A DNA stretch of 64,000 nt from Okeania sp. SIO1I7 (GTDB lineage Bacteria > Cyanobacteriota > Cyanobacteriia > Cyanobacteriales > Microcoleaceae). The position numbers were made by a program, and so were the translations under genes. Positions 55,620-63,928 of this stretch are shown piece by piece. The notes beneath the pieces are model-generated. The model saw only the letters and a program-made list of their open reading frames with translations, was not told where the DNA came from and did no database searches. Position 1 is the stretch's first letter; every line of letters starts with the position of its first letter. The stretch spans positions 310,001-374,000 of the forward strand of contig JAAHGF010000003.1 of assembly GCA_010672585.1 (NCBI GenBank). Direction: 5' to 3'.

Positions 55620-56246
55620 ATGGAATGGCACATAACAGATGCCCAAAGCTTAGGAATTATTGACCGAGAAATAGGCCCTCACGCCTTCTCTCCTGCGGAG
55701 TACGAAATTGTGAGGCGGGTAATATATGCTACAGCAGATTTTGAATATAAGTCTCTAATTAGTTTCTCTGACCATGCTTTACAGTCTGGAGCTGCTGCTT
55801 TAGCCGCTCGTACAACTATTGTCGTAGATGTGCCAATGGTTCAGGTGGGTATTACACCAGTAATTCAAAGTACCTTTGTTAATCCTGTTTATTGTTCAAT
55901 GGATGCTATAACTAGACCCCAGAAGGAAAAAACTACGGCAGCTTGGGGAATTGAAACTTTAGCTAGACGTTATCCAGAAGGTATTTTCGTTATAGGTGAA
56001 GCTCAAACTGCCCTCTGTGCAATTGTTGACTTAATTGAAGCTGAGGAAATTAGACCTGCTTTGGTTATTGGTACTCCTTCTGGTTTTGTGGGGGTGGATG
56101 TAGCTAAGTCACGTTTATACGATTCTATGATTCCTCATATTAGAATTGATGGTCGTAAGGGTAGTGCTGTGGTAGCAGTGGCTATAATTAATGGTTTAGT
56201 GGACTTAGCTTGGCAAGCTTATGGTCAACAAGGTCAGGGTAATTAG
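55620..56246 (+). CDS. cobH: Precorrin-8X methylmutase (CobH/CbiC)
   Basis: 208 aa, family length. The pattern includes DREIGPHAFSPAEYEIVRRV, a nucleotide-free alpha/beta fold with FSDHALQSGAAALAA, VVDVPMVQVGI and the C-terminal IGTPSGFVGVDVAKSRL and GRKGSAVVAVAIIN. It moves a methyl group from C-11 to C-12 to give hydrogenobyrinic (or cobyrinic) acid in cobalamin synthesis. In the well-studied Paracoccus/Pseudomonas denitrificans CobH the active-site histidine sits at the position occupied here by Y36 (VIYATADFEY); this variant seems common in cyanobacteria but I cannot check. A ribosome-binding GGCAGGGG lies upstream. Its TAG stop (56244-56246) is inside a family A repeat end. Confidence 0.95.
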   Translation: MEWHITDAQSLGIIDREIGPHAFSPAEYEIVRRVIYATADFEYKSLISFSDHALQSGAAALAARTTIVVDVPMVQVGITPVIQSTFVNPVYCSMDAITRPQKEKTTAAWGIETLARRYPEGIFVIGEAQTALCAIVDLIEAEEIRPALVIGTPSGFVGVDVAKSRLYDSMIPHIRIDGRKGSAVVAVAIINGLVDLAWQAYGQQGQGN

Positions 56247-56330
56247 GGTTTGCTGAAAAAGTATTTTTTAAGGAGTACGGGGGTAGGGGAGGTAGTCGGA
56301 TATATTTGTCAGAGTTATTTTTCTGTAATT
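56241..56330 (-). repeat. MITE-like family A, internally deleted copy at the cobH stop codon
   Basis: Starts with AATTAGGGTTTGCTGAAAAAGTA within the cobH stop and keeps GTAGTCGGATATATTTGTC, which matches the inverse of 35150-35236. It then meets the next element at 56327. Confidence 0.75.
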
Positions 56331-56610
56331 AGGGCTTGCTGATTAATTCTCAAATGATTGACATATAAAGACTTTAGCCTTTTAGGGGTCGAATTGCAGT
56401 ACCTGGTTTTTAGCTATTGATGCTCAAATTTGAGCGTATTTTAGGCTCATAGTTGGGCAGAAAAATCAAGGGACAATTCTTACTTCTACCTCTTCGCTCA
56501 TTCCTATTTCTCCTGTCTTCCCCTCCTGGGAGGGGCCCGCGGGTGGGTTGTCTCCTGTCTCCTGTCTCCTACAAAGAGCAAAAAGACTTTCCATACGCAA
56601 ACCCTAATTA
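56327..56610 (+). repeat. MITE-like family A, copy 4 (longest)
   Basis: 284 bp from AATTAGGGCTTGCTGATTAA to CGCAAACCCTAATTA. A GC-rich palindromic segment (CCCTCCTGGGAGGGGCCCGC, 56522-56542 region) is inserted among the TCTCCTGTCTCCT repeats, which explains the extra length. Confidence 0.87.
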
Positions 56611-56826
56611 GAGCTTGCTGATTAAATCTAAAAGTCTTTACATATAAAAGTTTTAGTCTTTTTAAGTATCAAAAAGTGCGAGGTTTTAGGTGGTAATGGT
56701 TCAAAAATTTAGGGTTTTGCTCAAGAGTTGGACAGAAAAATCAAGGAACGATTCTTCCTACTATCTCCTCTATAATTCCCATTTCTCCTGACTCGGTCCT
56801 CCTGACTCCTGACTCCTCCCCTGATT
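56606..56826 (+). repeat. MITE-like family A, copy 5 (right end missing)
   Basis: Begins AATTAGAGCTTGCTGATTAA, sharing its first bases with the end of copy 4. Landmarks ACATATAAAAG and AGTTGGACAGAAAAATC follow, ending in CTCCTGACTCCTGACTCC heptamers just before the next gene's stop. A tandem head-to-tail arrangement with copy 4. Confidence 0.8.
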
Positions 56827-56832
56827 GCTACT

Positions 56833-57519
56833 TCAATATTCTACATGACTTGGTTGAGGCTGTTTACTTTTTTTACGAGATGAACGTACCTGATTAATTG
56901 CTTCAATAAAAGCATCTCTTCTGAGATATGGATAATCACTAACCCAGAGATTTACAGTAGGAAGATAAACATCTGAACTTTTCACAATTTTTCCTAAATC
57001 TTCTTGATAAGACATTACTAACATTACAGCTACCTGACCTCTAGAAACGCCTTGATGATGACGGCGCAGTGGAGCCTGAATTTCAGTTACAAATCCTGTT
57101 TTATCGCCTACTTCTAAATTGATTCGTTGCTCTAAATTTTCTACTATCATTAGTTCCCCTTTCTTATTAACTGTTTCTTCTTCACCAACAACTTCTTCTG
57201 TAATATATATATCTAAAACTCGTCCTTGCCATAGACCACTATATGGGTATCGCCTACATTCCATATTGCGAAGATTAGCTAATAAAACAGGTCCCCAAAA
57301 CCAATAAAGACCTGCTGTAATGCCAATTAGTAAAAATAAAGGGTCTCCATCGTTATGAGCAAATACGTTAATTAAAACAATGGTCAAAACTGCAACAGCA
57401 GAAATTAAAGCTCGTTTCAAAACATCAGAGAATTTTCCCCAATAATATTTATATTGGTCGCTCGTAGCTACAGTTGGAATTAGTTGTTCAAATGTTTTAC
57501 GAGTTAGAGGAACTAGCAT
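56833..57519 (-). CDS. Conserved cyanobacterial membrane protein of unknown function
   Basis: 228 aa. Two membrane helices (~33-52 and ~60-80) follow a short N-terminal region beginning MLVPLTRKTFEQLIPTVATS. The remaining ~140 residues are soluble, with RRYPYSGLWQGRVLDIYITE, GELMIVENLEQRINLEVGD and VNLWVSDYPYLRRDAFIEAI. The whole protein resembles a family conserved through cyanobacteria for which I know no function. The soluble part is probably cytoplasmic. Family A repeats end seven bases downstream of its stop. The start at 57519 matches the family N-terminus. Confidence 0.88.
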   Translation of the reverse strand: MLVPLTRKTFEQLIPTVATSDQYKYYWGKFSDVLKRALISAVAVLTIVLINVFAHNDGDPLFLLIGITAGLYWFWGPVLLANLRNMECRRYPYSGLWQGRVLDIYITEEVVGEEETVNKKGELMIVENLEQRINLEVGDKTGFVTEIQAPLRRHHQGVSRGQVAVMLVMSYQEDLGKIVKSSDVYLPTVNLWVSDYPYLRRDAFIEAINQVRSSRKKSKQPQPSHVEY

Positions 57520-57977
57520 TTATAAATTTTAAAGTTTGTTAGTAATATTATTACACTAATTATCTGGCAAATTTTTTATACTATTTAGTTGCCATTAGTT
57601 TCCTTGATCTTTTCCCTGAGATGAATATAAGTGGGGTGGGCATCCTGGCCACCCGAAAATATCAGGAACGGGCAAGATACCCATTCTACAAAACTATTAA
57701 AATTATCCCGCATTTATGCAACGCCCAGTTTTTTCTTCTTCCTTCTTCCTTCTTCCTTCTTCAAAATGGTGGTCTATTGTAATTATTTTGGTCAAGGACA
57801 ACAGTGGGAGCATCTTGCTCCCATCAAGCGTGGTTGTTCATCCCCATCTAACATTACCCTAGCAGGACTACGGTTTTTCTTTCTTGCTTCTTGCTTCTTG
57901 CTTCTTGCTTCTTGCTTCTTCAATTTGTAATTTATGGTAAGGTAATAATTAGTTATTTTGTGTCCTAAGCTGATTTA
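57520..57977. other. Divergent intergenic region with MITE-C and CTTCTTGCTT repeats
   Basis: Contains the inverted family C copy (57619-57726), a CTTCTTC run (57730-57763), a hairpin GGGAGCATCTTGCTCCC (57807-57823) and a TTGCTTC run (57882-57920). No gene is supported. Confidence 0.7.
57619..57726 (-). repeat. MITE-like family C, copy 2 (inverted)
   Basis: On the minus strand it reads TTGCATAAATGCGGGATAAT, TTTAATAGTTTTGTAGAATG, GGTATCTTGCCCGTTCC, GATATTTTC, and CCACCCCACTTATATTCAT, in the same order as 21864-21992. Slightly shorter. Confidence 0.8.
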
Positions 57978-58223
57978 ATGCAAAAATTCATTTCGCCAAT
58001 TCTCTGTAGTATAATTCTGGCATTGTGGGTGAGTGGTATTGCAATCTTCTCAGTCCAGAATTCTACTGAGATATCTTTGAGATTTATTGCTTTCCAGTCC
58101 ATTGATATGCCTGTTGGAGTAATTTTGGCTTTTAGTGTGAGTGTAGGAGTTATTATTAGTTCCATTCTCCTACCACCTCTGTTTGGTATTGGACAAACGA
58201 AAGAGCGTCAAGAAGATTTTTGA
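57978..58223 (+). CDS. LapA/DUF1049-domain small membrane protein
   Basis: 81 aa with two membrane helices (~7-26 and ~43-68) and the DUF1049 signature: IFSVQNSTEISLRFIAFQS in the loop and MPVGVILAFSVSVG in the second helix. In Escherichia coli, LapA works with LapB in control of lipopolysaccharide synthesis, but cyanobacterial members have no defined role. It ends with a short charged tail (TKERQEDF). It is followed closely by a convergent gene. Confidence 0.85.
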   Translation: MQKFISPILCSIILALWVSGIAIFSVQNSTEISLRFIAFQSIDMPVGVILAFSVSVGVIISSILLPPLFGIGQTKERQEDF

Positions 58224-58304
58224 TTTAATTCTGGAAAATAACTTATGCCTATTCTTCATTTTAATTAAAGAATTTAGTCAAGAACTTCCTGACCTCAGTA
58301 GTTA

Positions 58305-59234
58305 CTATAACTTGTATACTTGACCATCAATCAGTAGTCGAGTAATACCTTTAGCTTGTAAATATACTGAAGTTTTTTGCAACATTCTACCATCAGGCAC
58401 TTTTAGTACTCTTTGGTTGCGGGTAGAAAATCTATGAGCTACTCGGTGATTGTCAAAAACTGGTAAAGTTCTTTCTTGAGAATCTTCTATAGGTATTTGT
58501 CCTAGCTCACCAAAGGCTATCAAAGGTTTAGTAACTAACTCTGTAAATTTATCTACTACTAGATAACAAATTTTTGGCAGAACAGATTCTGTAAGAGGAT
58601 AGATTCTAATTTCAGAATAACTAGAATTCTGAATAGATAGGTTATAGGGGGTTTCTATATCCTCTTCTTCGTCAAGCTTATCTTCATCGTCAAATTCTTG
58701 AGAAAAATCTTCTAAATCATCATCCTCAAAATCATCTAAGTTTTGGGTTTGTTCTAGTAAGTCTGCTGCTAAAATCTCTTCTATTTCTTCTTTTGGCAGA
58801 TCGTAATTATTCTCAAGGTAATCGCTTGATTTTTGCTTTTCTTGAGAAGTTAAAGATAATTTAGGAGCTTCTGTTTGCTGATTAATCTCAGGATTATTAG
58901 ATGAGGAAGACCGTCGTCGTCTTTTTTTGACTACTCCACCTGATTCATCTTCCCCATCATCTAATACTTCTCGGTCTATATCTTCCTTGACTTTTAACTC
59001 ATCCAAGTCGTCTGTATTCTGATCGATATTTTTTGGGGAACGAGATGGACGTTTTTGTTTCTGTTGAACTAGCTCTTTATATTCATCTTCTGGTATGCTA
59101 CTTTGCAATATACGTCTAATCGTAGAACTACTTACTCCATAGCGGTCTGCTAGAGTAATAGTATTATCTTCTGTAGTTTGATACAGCTCAACAATTTCTA
59201 ATTTTTCTGAATCTGACAGTTTTGTAGGTGTCAT
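58305..59234 (-). CDS. HTH-domain protein with acidic linker
   Basis: 309 aa. Residues 1-48 form a helix-turn-helix of the Hin/transposase type (SEKLEIVELYQTTEDN, LADRYGVSSSTIRRIL). A long charged, low-complexity linker follows with a basic patch KKRRRRSSSS (~103-112) and an acidic run DEDKLDEEEDIE (~185-198). A folded C-terminal domain (~210-309; CYLVVDKFTELVTKPL, FGELGQIP, RVLKVPDGRML) ends the protein. This architecture is seen in conserved cyanobacterial proteins often called transposase-like, but no nuclease domain is present; a DNA-binding regulator is more likely. AAGGTGG just before the ATG supports the start. Function unknown. Confidence 0.82.
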   Translation of the reverse strand: MTPTKLSDSEKLEIVELYQTTEDNTITLADRYGVSSSTIRRILQSSIPEDEYKELVQQKQKRPSRSPKNIDQNTDDLDELKVKEDIDREVLDDGEDESGGVVKKRRRRSSSSNNPEINQQTEAPKLSLTSQEKQKSSDYLENNYDLPKEEIEEILAADLLEQTQNLDDFEDDDLEDFSQEFDDEDKLDEEEDIETPYNLSIQNSSYSEIRIYPLTESVLPKICYLVVDKFTELVTKPLIAFGELGQIPIEDSQERTLPVFDNHRVAHRFSTRNQRVLKVPDGRMLQKTSVYLQAKGITRLLIDGQVYKL

Positions 59235-60032
59235 ACCACCTTCCCCAAAAAATACTTAGTTTATTGATTGTGCCATACCATTGAAGCTATTTGAGAATAT
59301 TGACATCCTCCCTCGTTAAATCCCTCGGTTATAACAAGGGATTCCCAACCCTCACGATTTAGGTTTACTGCTTGAGTTACACTTATCTAGGCTGTTTCCA
59401 ACCCCCGACAGTACGCCTACACAGTCAATTTCCTCCACGATATGCAAATACCGCAGTTACACCTCAATGACAAGATTATAACATAATTCTATCTGAGTGT
59501 GATGTTAAGTTAGACTCTTGCAAATCAAGGTCAGTATCTGTTTTTATTTTGGTCGCGATTTATCGAGAGATGAATCGGAGATTATACGGGGAATCATCAA
59601 AGCTCCATTTTAGATAGCTAAATTATGTATAACTACTTAAAATACTAGAGCTTTAATGAAATAACTATCTAGGACTTTAAGCTTTTTTCATATGGTTCTA
59701 ACCATAACTATAATATCATTGAAAAAAGCAAAACCTACTTATTATCGTAACTATATGCTTATTGACATACTCCCGACGTTGCGCATAGCGCGACAACGCG
59801 GGATTCTTACATTATGAAAAAAAATGACCGCTGTTTTAACAGAGGTGATGTCCTCCCCCTGTGTTGACGTTGATAATAACATGCATACCTCCTAGCTTGT
59901 CAAGGATATAGGAAGGTTTTATTTGTGGAGGCATCCGACTGTTTGCCCTGGCTTTCCCATACGACGCTCCCCTTCGGGAGAGCGCGGGACTTCCCGCCAG
60001 GGAAGTTAAAAATAATAATAAATTCTTTCCCA
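59235..60032. other. 800-bp graveyard of IS200/IS605-type ends
   Basis: Several hairpin ends resembling TnpB-element termini: CCTCGTTAAATCCCTCGG...TAACAAGGGATTCCC (59310-59345), GAATCGGAGATTATACGGGG (59573-59592) and ACATACTCCCGACGTTGCGC...GCGGGATTC (59765-59806), plus TGTCCTCCCCCTGTGTTGAC (59848-59868). A strong nested stem, outer arms CCCTGGC/GCCAGGG and inner CGCTCCCCTTCGGGAGAGCG (59955-60000 region), lies downstream of tRNA-Thr. No intact gene. Confidence 0.6.
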
Positions 60033-60104
60033 AGCCCGTGACGAGGATTGAACTCGTGACCTCACCCTTACCAAGGGTGTGCTCTACCACTGAGCCACAC
60101 GGGC
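60033..60104 (-). tRNA. tRNA-Thr (GGT anticodon)
   Basis: 72 nt. Acceptor GCCCGTG pairs with CACGGGC; D-arm GCTC...GAGC; anticodon arm CACCC-TTGGTAA-GGGTG with anticodon GGT; T-arm ACGAG-TTCAATC-CTCGT. CCA is not encoded. It lies 30 nt after tRNA-Tyr on the same strand. Confidence 0.96.
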
Positions 60105-60134
60105 ATTTTTCTTTCAATCCTTCATATTTATGAG

Positions 60135-60216
60135 TGGGCCGAGCTGGATTTGAACCAGCGTAGGCATAGCCAGCGGATTTACAGTCCGCCCCCATTAACC
60201 ACTCGGGCATCGACCC
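60135..60216 (-). tRNA. tRNA-Tyr (GTA anticodon)
   Basis: 82 nt with the long variable arm of bacterial tRNA-Tyr. Acceptor GGGTCGA pairs with TCGGCCC (one G-U); anticodon arm GCGGA-CTGTAAA-TCCGC with anticodon GTA; T-arm GCTGG-TTCAAAT-CCAGC; discriminator A. The Tyr-Thr pair is probably co-transcribed. Confidence 0.96.
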
Positions 60217-60283
60217 TTACTACTCACATTTATATATACTAACACAAAAAAAATTAATTGCAATAGTTTTTGGGAAAAAATTT

Positions 60284-60413
60284 ATTAGACATCTCTAGAA
60301 AAGAGGCAACAGGAAACAGGCAACAGGCAACAGGGAGAAATAGTAGTTTTACCAATTCAAAAAAATAATGTTACAAATAATAAGTGTGATAGTGCATACT
60401 TTCAGGAGATGTG
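60284..60413. repeat. MITE-like family B copy, diverged
   Basis: ATTAGACATCTCTAGAAAAGAGG at the left and TTCAGGAGATGTG at the right, enclosing GGCAACAGGCAACAGG repeats. The right end supplies the possible GTG start and the GGAG-like site of the next small frame. Confidence 0.65.
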
Positions 60414-60623
60414 CCTTTGACAAAAAAGAGAATTTACAACTTAAAAACTGCTATTGAAGCCATTTATTCTGACTCCCGATCTCTGAGTCCTAACTTCGAG
60501 CAAAAAGCTCACTCATTTGTAGCAAATATTTATCAAATTGATATTAGTGGGACTAAAGAAGGAGTCAGGAGACAGGAGACAGGAGACAGAATTTTAGAAG
60601 AAAATCATAGCTGCTGTGATTGA
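60411..60623 (+). CDS. Small protein with repeat-encoded tail, possibly a remnant
   Basis: 70 codons from a GTG. The first ~45 residues look protein-like and helical (PLTKKRIYNLKTAIEAIYSD, NFEQKAHSFVANIYQIDI). From ~47 the sequence (GVRRQETGDRI) is just GGAGTCAGGAGACAGG heptamers in translation, so the original C-terminus is missing. The start lies in the end of the family B repeat. I do not recognise the family. Either a truncated gene or a small functional peptide; low certainty. Confidence 0.4.
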   Translation: MPLTKKRIYNLKTAIEAIYSDSRSLSPNFEQKAHSFVANIYQIDISGTKEGVRRQETGDRILEENHSCCD

Positions 60624-60913
60624 GTAATCACAAGAGCAAGTATTTATGCGTAAATTTTTTACTCGGAATTTGATGAACGAAAAAAGTATTGAGATGATTT
60701 GCATAGTATAAATACCTACCAAGCTACAGATTCATATACTACTTTTAATGATACGCTCTTGAAGTGCGGAATGTGGGTTTTATCGTAAACTAAAAGCAAT
60801 AGCTGATGGCTGATAGCTGACAGCTGAATGCTTACAAAATAATTGATGATTTATGTACGATAATTGATTTTATTTTTGATTATTGGAGATGTCTATTAGT
60901 AGAGGTGCGAAGG
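60624..60913. other. Spacer with dispersed motifs
   Basis: Contains CTCTTGAAGTGCGGAATGTG (60750-60770 region), the dispersed motif also found at ~24915 and ~25267; GCTGATAGCTGACAGCTG heptamers (60803-60826); and a family B right half (about 60850-60899). Confidence 0.6.
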
Positions 60914-61024
60914 ATGGAAAGATTGTTTATCAAACAAAGCAAAAATGTTATACATCTAAGATTATTTGTACTATTAGCATTAGTTATTTTTTCCCTTTTT
61001 CTTGTTTGCTCCTGCCAAACTTAA
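60914..61024 (+). CDS. Possible very small lipoprotein (36 aa)
   Basis: Frame MERLFIKQSKNVIHLRLFVL, then LALVIFSLFLVCSCQT and stop. A basic start, hydrophobic segment and LVCS/VCSC near the end look like a lipoprotein signal whose mature part is only a few residues, as in entericidin-type peptides. Only a weak ribosome-binding site (GAAGG, very close to the ATG) is present. The stop overlaps the end of the convergent ABC transporter gene by four bases. It could equally be the remaining signal of a lost lipoprotein gene. Confidence 0.4.
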   Translation: MERLFIKQSKNVIHLRLFVLLALVIFSLFLVCSCQT

Positions 61025-62847
61025 GCTATTAATTCTCCAGTCTCCTGTAATGAATGTAGTCGGCGATAAATACCTTTTTGAGCTAATAATTCTTCGTGAC
61101 TACCAACTTCGACAATTTTACCTTGGTCAAGAACTACGATTTTATCCGCCTCCCTAACTGTACTTAATCTGTGGGCAATAATAATTGTAGTGCGAGTACC
61201 AAAAATATTACGCATTGCTAACTGAATTGATCGCTCACTTTCATAGTCCAAACTGGAAGTTGCTTCGTCAAAAATTAGTACATCTGGGTCTACTAATAAT
61301 GCCCTAGCAATTCCTATACGTTGTCGTTGACCACCGGATAATCGCATTCCTCTTTCGCCAACAACTGTATAGTAACCTTGAGGCATTTGTTCAATAAATT
61401 CATCAGCTTTAGCAATTTTACAAGCATCTTTAACTTGGGCAAAAGTTGCTTGAGAATTACCGTAGGTCAAGTTACTTAATAGAGTGCCATTGAATATATC
61501 TACTTCTTGATGAACAATTGCTAATCTACGTCGATAACCTGTAATATCCAAAGTATTAATATCTTCTCCATCAATTAAAATTTTGCCTTGATTTGGTTGA
61601 AAATATCTGAATATTAACTTCACTAAAGTAGATTTTCCCGAACCTGATTTTCCAACTAAAGCGACTGTTTGACAAGGTGTTATTAAGAGATTTATATCCT
61701 GTAAAACAGGTTGGTTTTGATTGTAGCCAAAGCTTAAATTAGATAACTCAACTTTTCCTGTAAATTTATAGGCATTAATCTGTGACGAACTGGCAATTTC
61801 TCCTGATAAATTAGCAGCATCAGAACCTATAGGTAACTGCATAAATTCATGGAAACGAATCATTGAAGCATAGCGACGGACAAATTCTTCAGTTAGCTGA
61901 CTGATGGGAGTTATTTCTGCATAAGCCATACTTGCTAGAGTATATATAGTCACGAAATATCCTAGAGAAATTTCACCAGACAATGTTGCGGATAATGTTA
62001 AACCTAGAATGAAGAAAAGGCAAAATTGAACAACTGTTGTCTGATACATAGATAGCCAAACATAGCCTCTATGAATTCGATAGATAATAACTTTTAGAGC
62101 ACGGTTAATTCTGGTCGTTTGTTTGTGCAATTCTTGAGTTTCTGTAGCAAATGCTTTGACTGTTTTAATATTGGTAATAATTTCTGAATTATGACTTTCT
62201 GTGTTTTCCTCATACTTATCAAAAGTTACTTCTATTTCGACGAGATGTTGAAGAGTTTTGGTAGTAAAGCTGAGAATAAAGATAAAAGAAATTAAGAATA
62301 GAATAGCAATCTCCCATTCTATTAAAAAGATGACGATAAAAATTCCAACTACACGCACTAATTTGGGTATTAATACACCAGCAATTTCAGGATAAGTCCA
62401 AGTGTGGTTTAAGACTCCTTTAGAAATACGGTTAGCTATCCGTCCTGGGTTATTTTCATCATAAAATTCTATAGGTAGGGTGAGGATTTTTTTAACGGCG
62501 TTTTGGAAATGGTCTCGACGTGCTTTTAGAGGAACTACCCAGTGATACCAGTGTCCTAACCAAGCCATAGTTGGACCTTTGGTGATGCTGACCAAAAATA
62601 TTAGTCCTAATGTCACTGATAGGGATAATGATTGATTACTTGGTAGTCCAGTTACATTGGAGACTGCTCCAATCAAGTTTTCCATTGGCCAATCTGTAGA
62701 ACGGTCTGAAAGTATGTTCAAAGTCTGACCGATGGCATAAGGAACTATTAAATCAATTAGTTCGAGGACGCTAGATGCTCCGATGCTTAAAATGGAAAGC
62801 GGTAGATATGCCTGGTAGTATTTAATGATGTCCCGAAAAGTTGCCAT
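61021..62847 (-). CDS. ABC exporter with fused membrane and ATPase domains
   Basis: 608 aa from the ATG at 62847. Six membrane helices (about the first 320 residues) precede a complete ATPase: Walker A VGKSGSGKST, Q-loop, signature LSGGQRQRIGIAR, Walker B VLIFDEATSSLD and the H-loop IIIAHRL. This is the MsbA/LmrA-type homodimeric exporter layout; lipids, peptides or drugs are all possible substrates. A TTG at 62895 would add 16 residues (MRSAIAVPLKIFDSRI) but reads through the CGTAGCGCTATAG motif, so the later ATG is preferred. No periplasmic adaptor gene is nearby. Confidence 0.93.
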   Translation of the reverse strand: MATFRDIIKYYQAYLPLSILSIGASSVLELIDLIVPYAIGQTLNILSDRSTDWPMENLIGAVSNVTGLPSNQSLSLSVTLGLIFLVSITKGPTMAWLGHWYHWVVPLKARRDHFQNAVKKILTLPIEFYDENNPGRIANRISKGVLNHTWTYPEIAGVLIPKLVRVVGIFIVIFLIEWEIAILFLISFIFILSFTTKTLQHLVEIEVTFDKYEENTESHNSEIITNIKTVKAFATETQELHKQTTRINRALKVIIYRIHRGYVWLSMYQTTVVQFCLFFILGLTLSATLSGEISLGYFVTIYTLASMAYAEITPISQLTEEFVRRYASMIRFHEFMQLPIGSDAANLSGEIASSSQINAYKFTGKVELSNLSFGYNQNQPVLQDINLLITPCQTVALVGKSGSGKSTLVKLIFRYFQPNQGKILIDGEDINTLDITGYRRRLAIVHQEVDIFNGTLLSNLTYGNSQATFAQVKDACKIAKADEFIEQMPQGYYTVVGERGMRLSGGQRQRIGIARALLVDPDVLIFDEATSSLDYESERSIQLAMRNIFGTRTTIIIAHRLSTVREADKIVVLDQGKIVEVGSHEELLAQKGIYRRLHSLQETGELIA

Positions 62848-63274
62848 AATTCTACTGTCAAATATTTTTAGAGGCACAGCTATAGCGCTACGCAAGTCAG
62901 AAGTTAGAATTCAAAAGTCAAAAGTCAAAAGTTAGAAGTTAGAAGTTAGAAGTTAGAAGTTAGAATTCAAAAGTTATCCCTGACTAACTTTGAGCATTTA
63001 TAAATGTCCTAACCTATTTGCGTAGTGCTATATTAATTATATTACAATTATATTACTATGTGTAATATAAAAAACTGAGAATTTACTTTTTTTAGATTTT
63101 GGATAATAAAAGTAGAGCGTAATAGTAAAGCAATTGCGATCGCGACAGTAAGTTTATAGTAGAAAATAGGAAAGATAAAGGTTAATAATCTAAGTTTAAA
63201 CTTGTTTAATTTTGAGTATCTTTACTTTAGTTGTTATCTCAATATAAATCAGGAGTAAAACTGTTGAAAGAATT
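62848..63274. other. Divergent intergenic region
   Basis: Heptamer runs AAAAGTC and AGTTAGA (62911-62975) and one GCGATCGCGAC (63137-63147). The two promoters must be here but none is clear. No gene seen. Confidence 0.65.
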
Positions 63275-63928
63275 ATGATCGATCTTTATTGTGAACGCCT
63301 CCAACCTAGTTTATGGGATGAGCCAATAAATGCCATTAGTAACATAGCGTTTTTTATTGCAGCATGGCTAAGTTGGCGTTTAGCATACAATTTAAATGTG
63401 CAATTTTATAGTGTAAAACTGTTAATTTATTTAATGATAGGTATTGGTATTGGCAGTAGTTTATTTCATACTTATGCTACAGGTTGGGCATTGTTAATGG
63501 ATGTAATACCTATAATGATGTTTCAATTATTTTATTTGTGGGTTTATACCCGTAGAGTTATGAAATTAAAGCCTATAATACCTGTAATTTTAATGTTGGT
63601 TTTGCTGATTTCTAGTTTGCTAACTCTGCCACTCAAGGTATTAAATGGTTCTCTGAGTTATGTACCAGCTTTGGTATATTTATTAGGGTTGGGAATTTAT
63701 AATTTTCAAGCGAAAAAACAGAAGAAGTTTATGTTTTTAGCAGGAGTAGTTACATTTTTAATGGCTTTATTTTTTCGTACACTTGACCAAGCAATTTGTC
63801 CGGTATTTCCAATAGGAACTCATTTTTTGTGGCATATATTTAATGGAGTAATGCTTTACTTTGTTACAGGTTGTTTACTATTTAATTTGAAAGTTAATCA
63901 GTCAAATTTATTAAGAAATAAAGCTTAA
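63275..63928 (+). CDS. Alkaline-ceramidase-family (CREST) membrane protein
   Basis: 217 aa with about seven membrane helices. It carries the family landmarks: YCER near the start, IGSSLFHTYATGW (S61/S62 and H65), MDVIPI with D76, FFRTLDQAICPVFPIGTHFL and HIFN with H183 and H187. These residues form the zinc site in CREST hydrolases. Eukaryotic alkaline ceramidases cleave ceramide; in bacteria the family's substrate is not settled, so an amide or lipid hydrolase is as far as I would go. The TAA stop (63926-63928) overlaps the AATTAGGG end of a family A repeat. Confidence 0.92.
   Translation: MIDLYCERLQPSLWDEPINAISNIAFFIAAWLSWRLAYNLNVQFYSVKLLIYLMIGIGIGSSLFHTYATGWALLMDVIPIMMFQLFYLWVYTRRVMKLKPIIPVILMLVLLISSLLTLPLKVLNGSLSYVPALVYLLGLGIYNFQAKKQKKFMFLAGVVTFLMALFFRTLDQAICPVFPIGTHFLWHIFNGVMLYFVTGCLLFNLKVNQSNLLRNKA

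Noticed and set aside
59836..60210. 124-codon open frame crossing both tRNA genes
   Set aside because: It reads through tRNA-Tyr and tRNA-Thr and consists of structural RNA and repeat DNA in translation.
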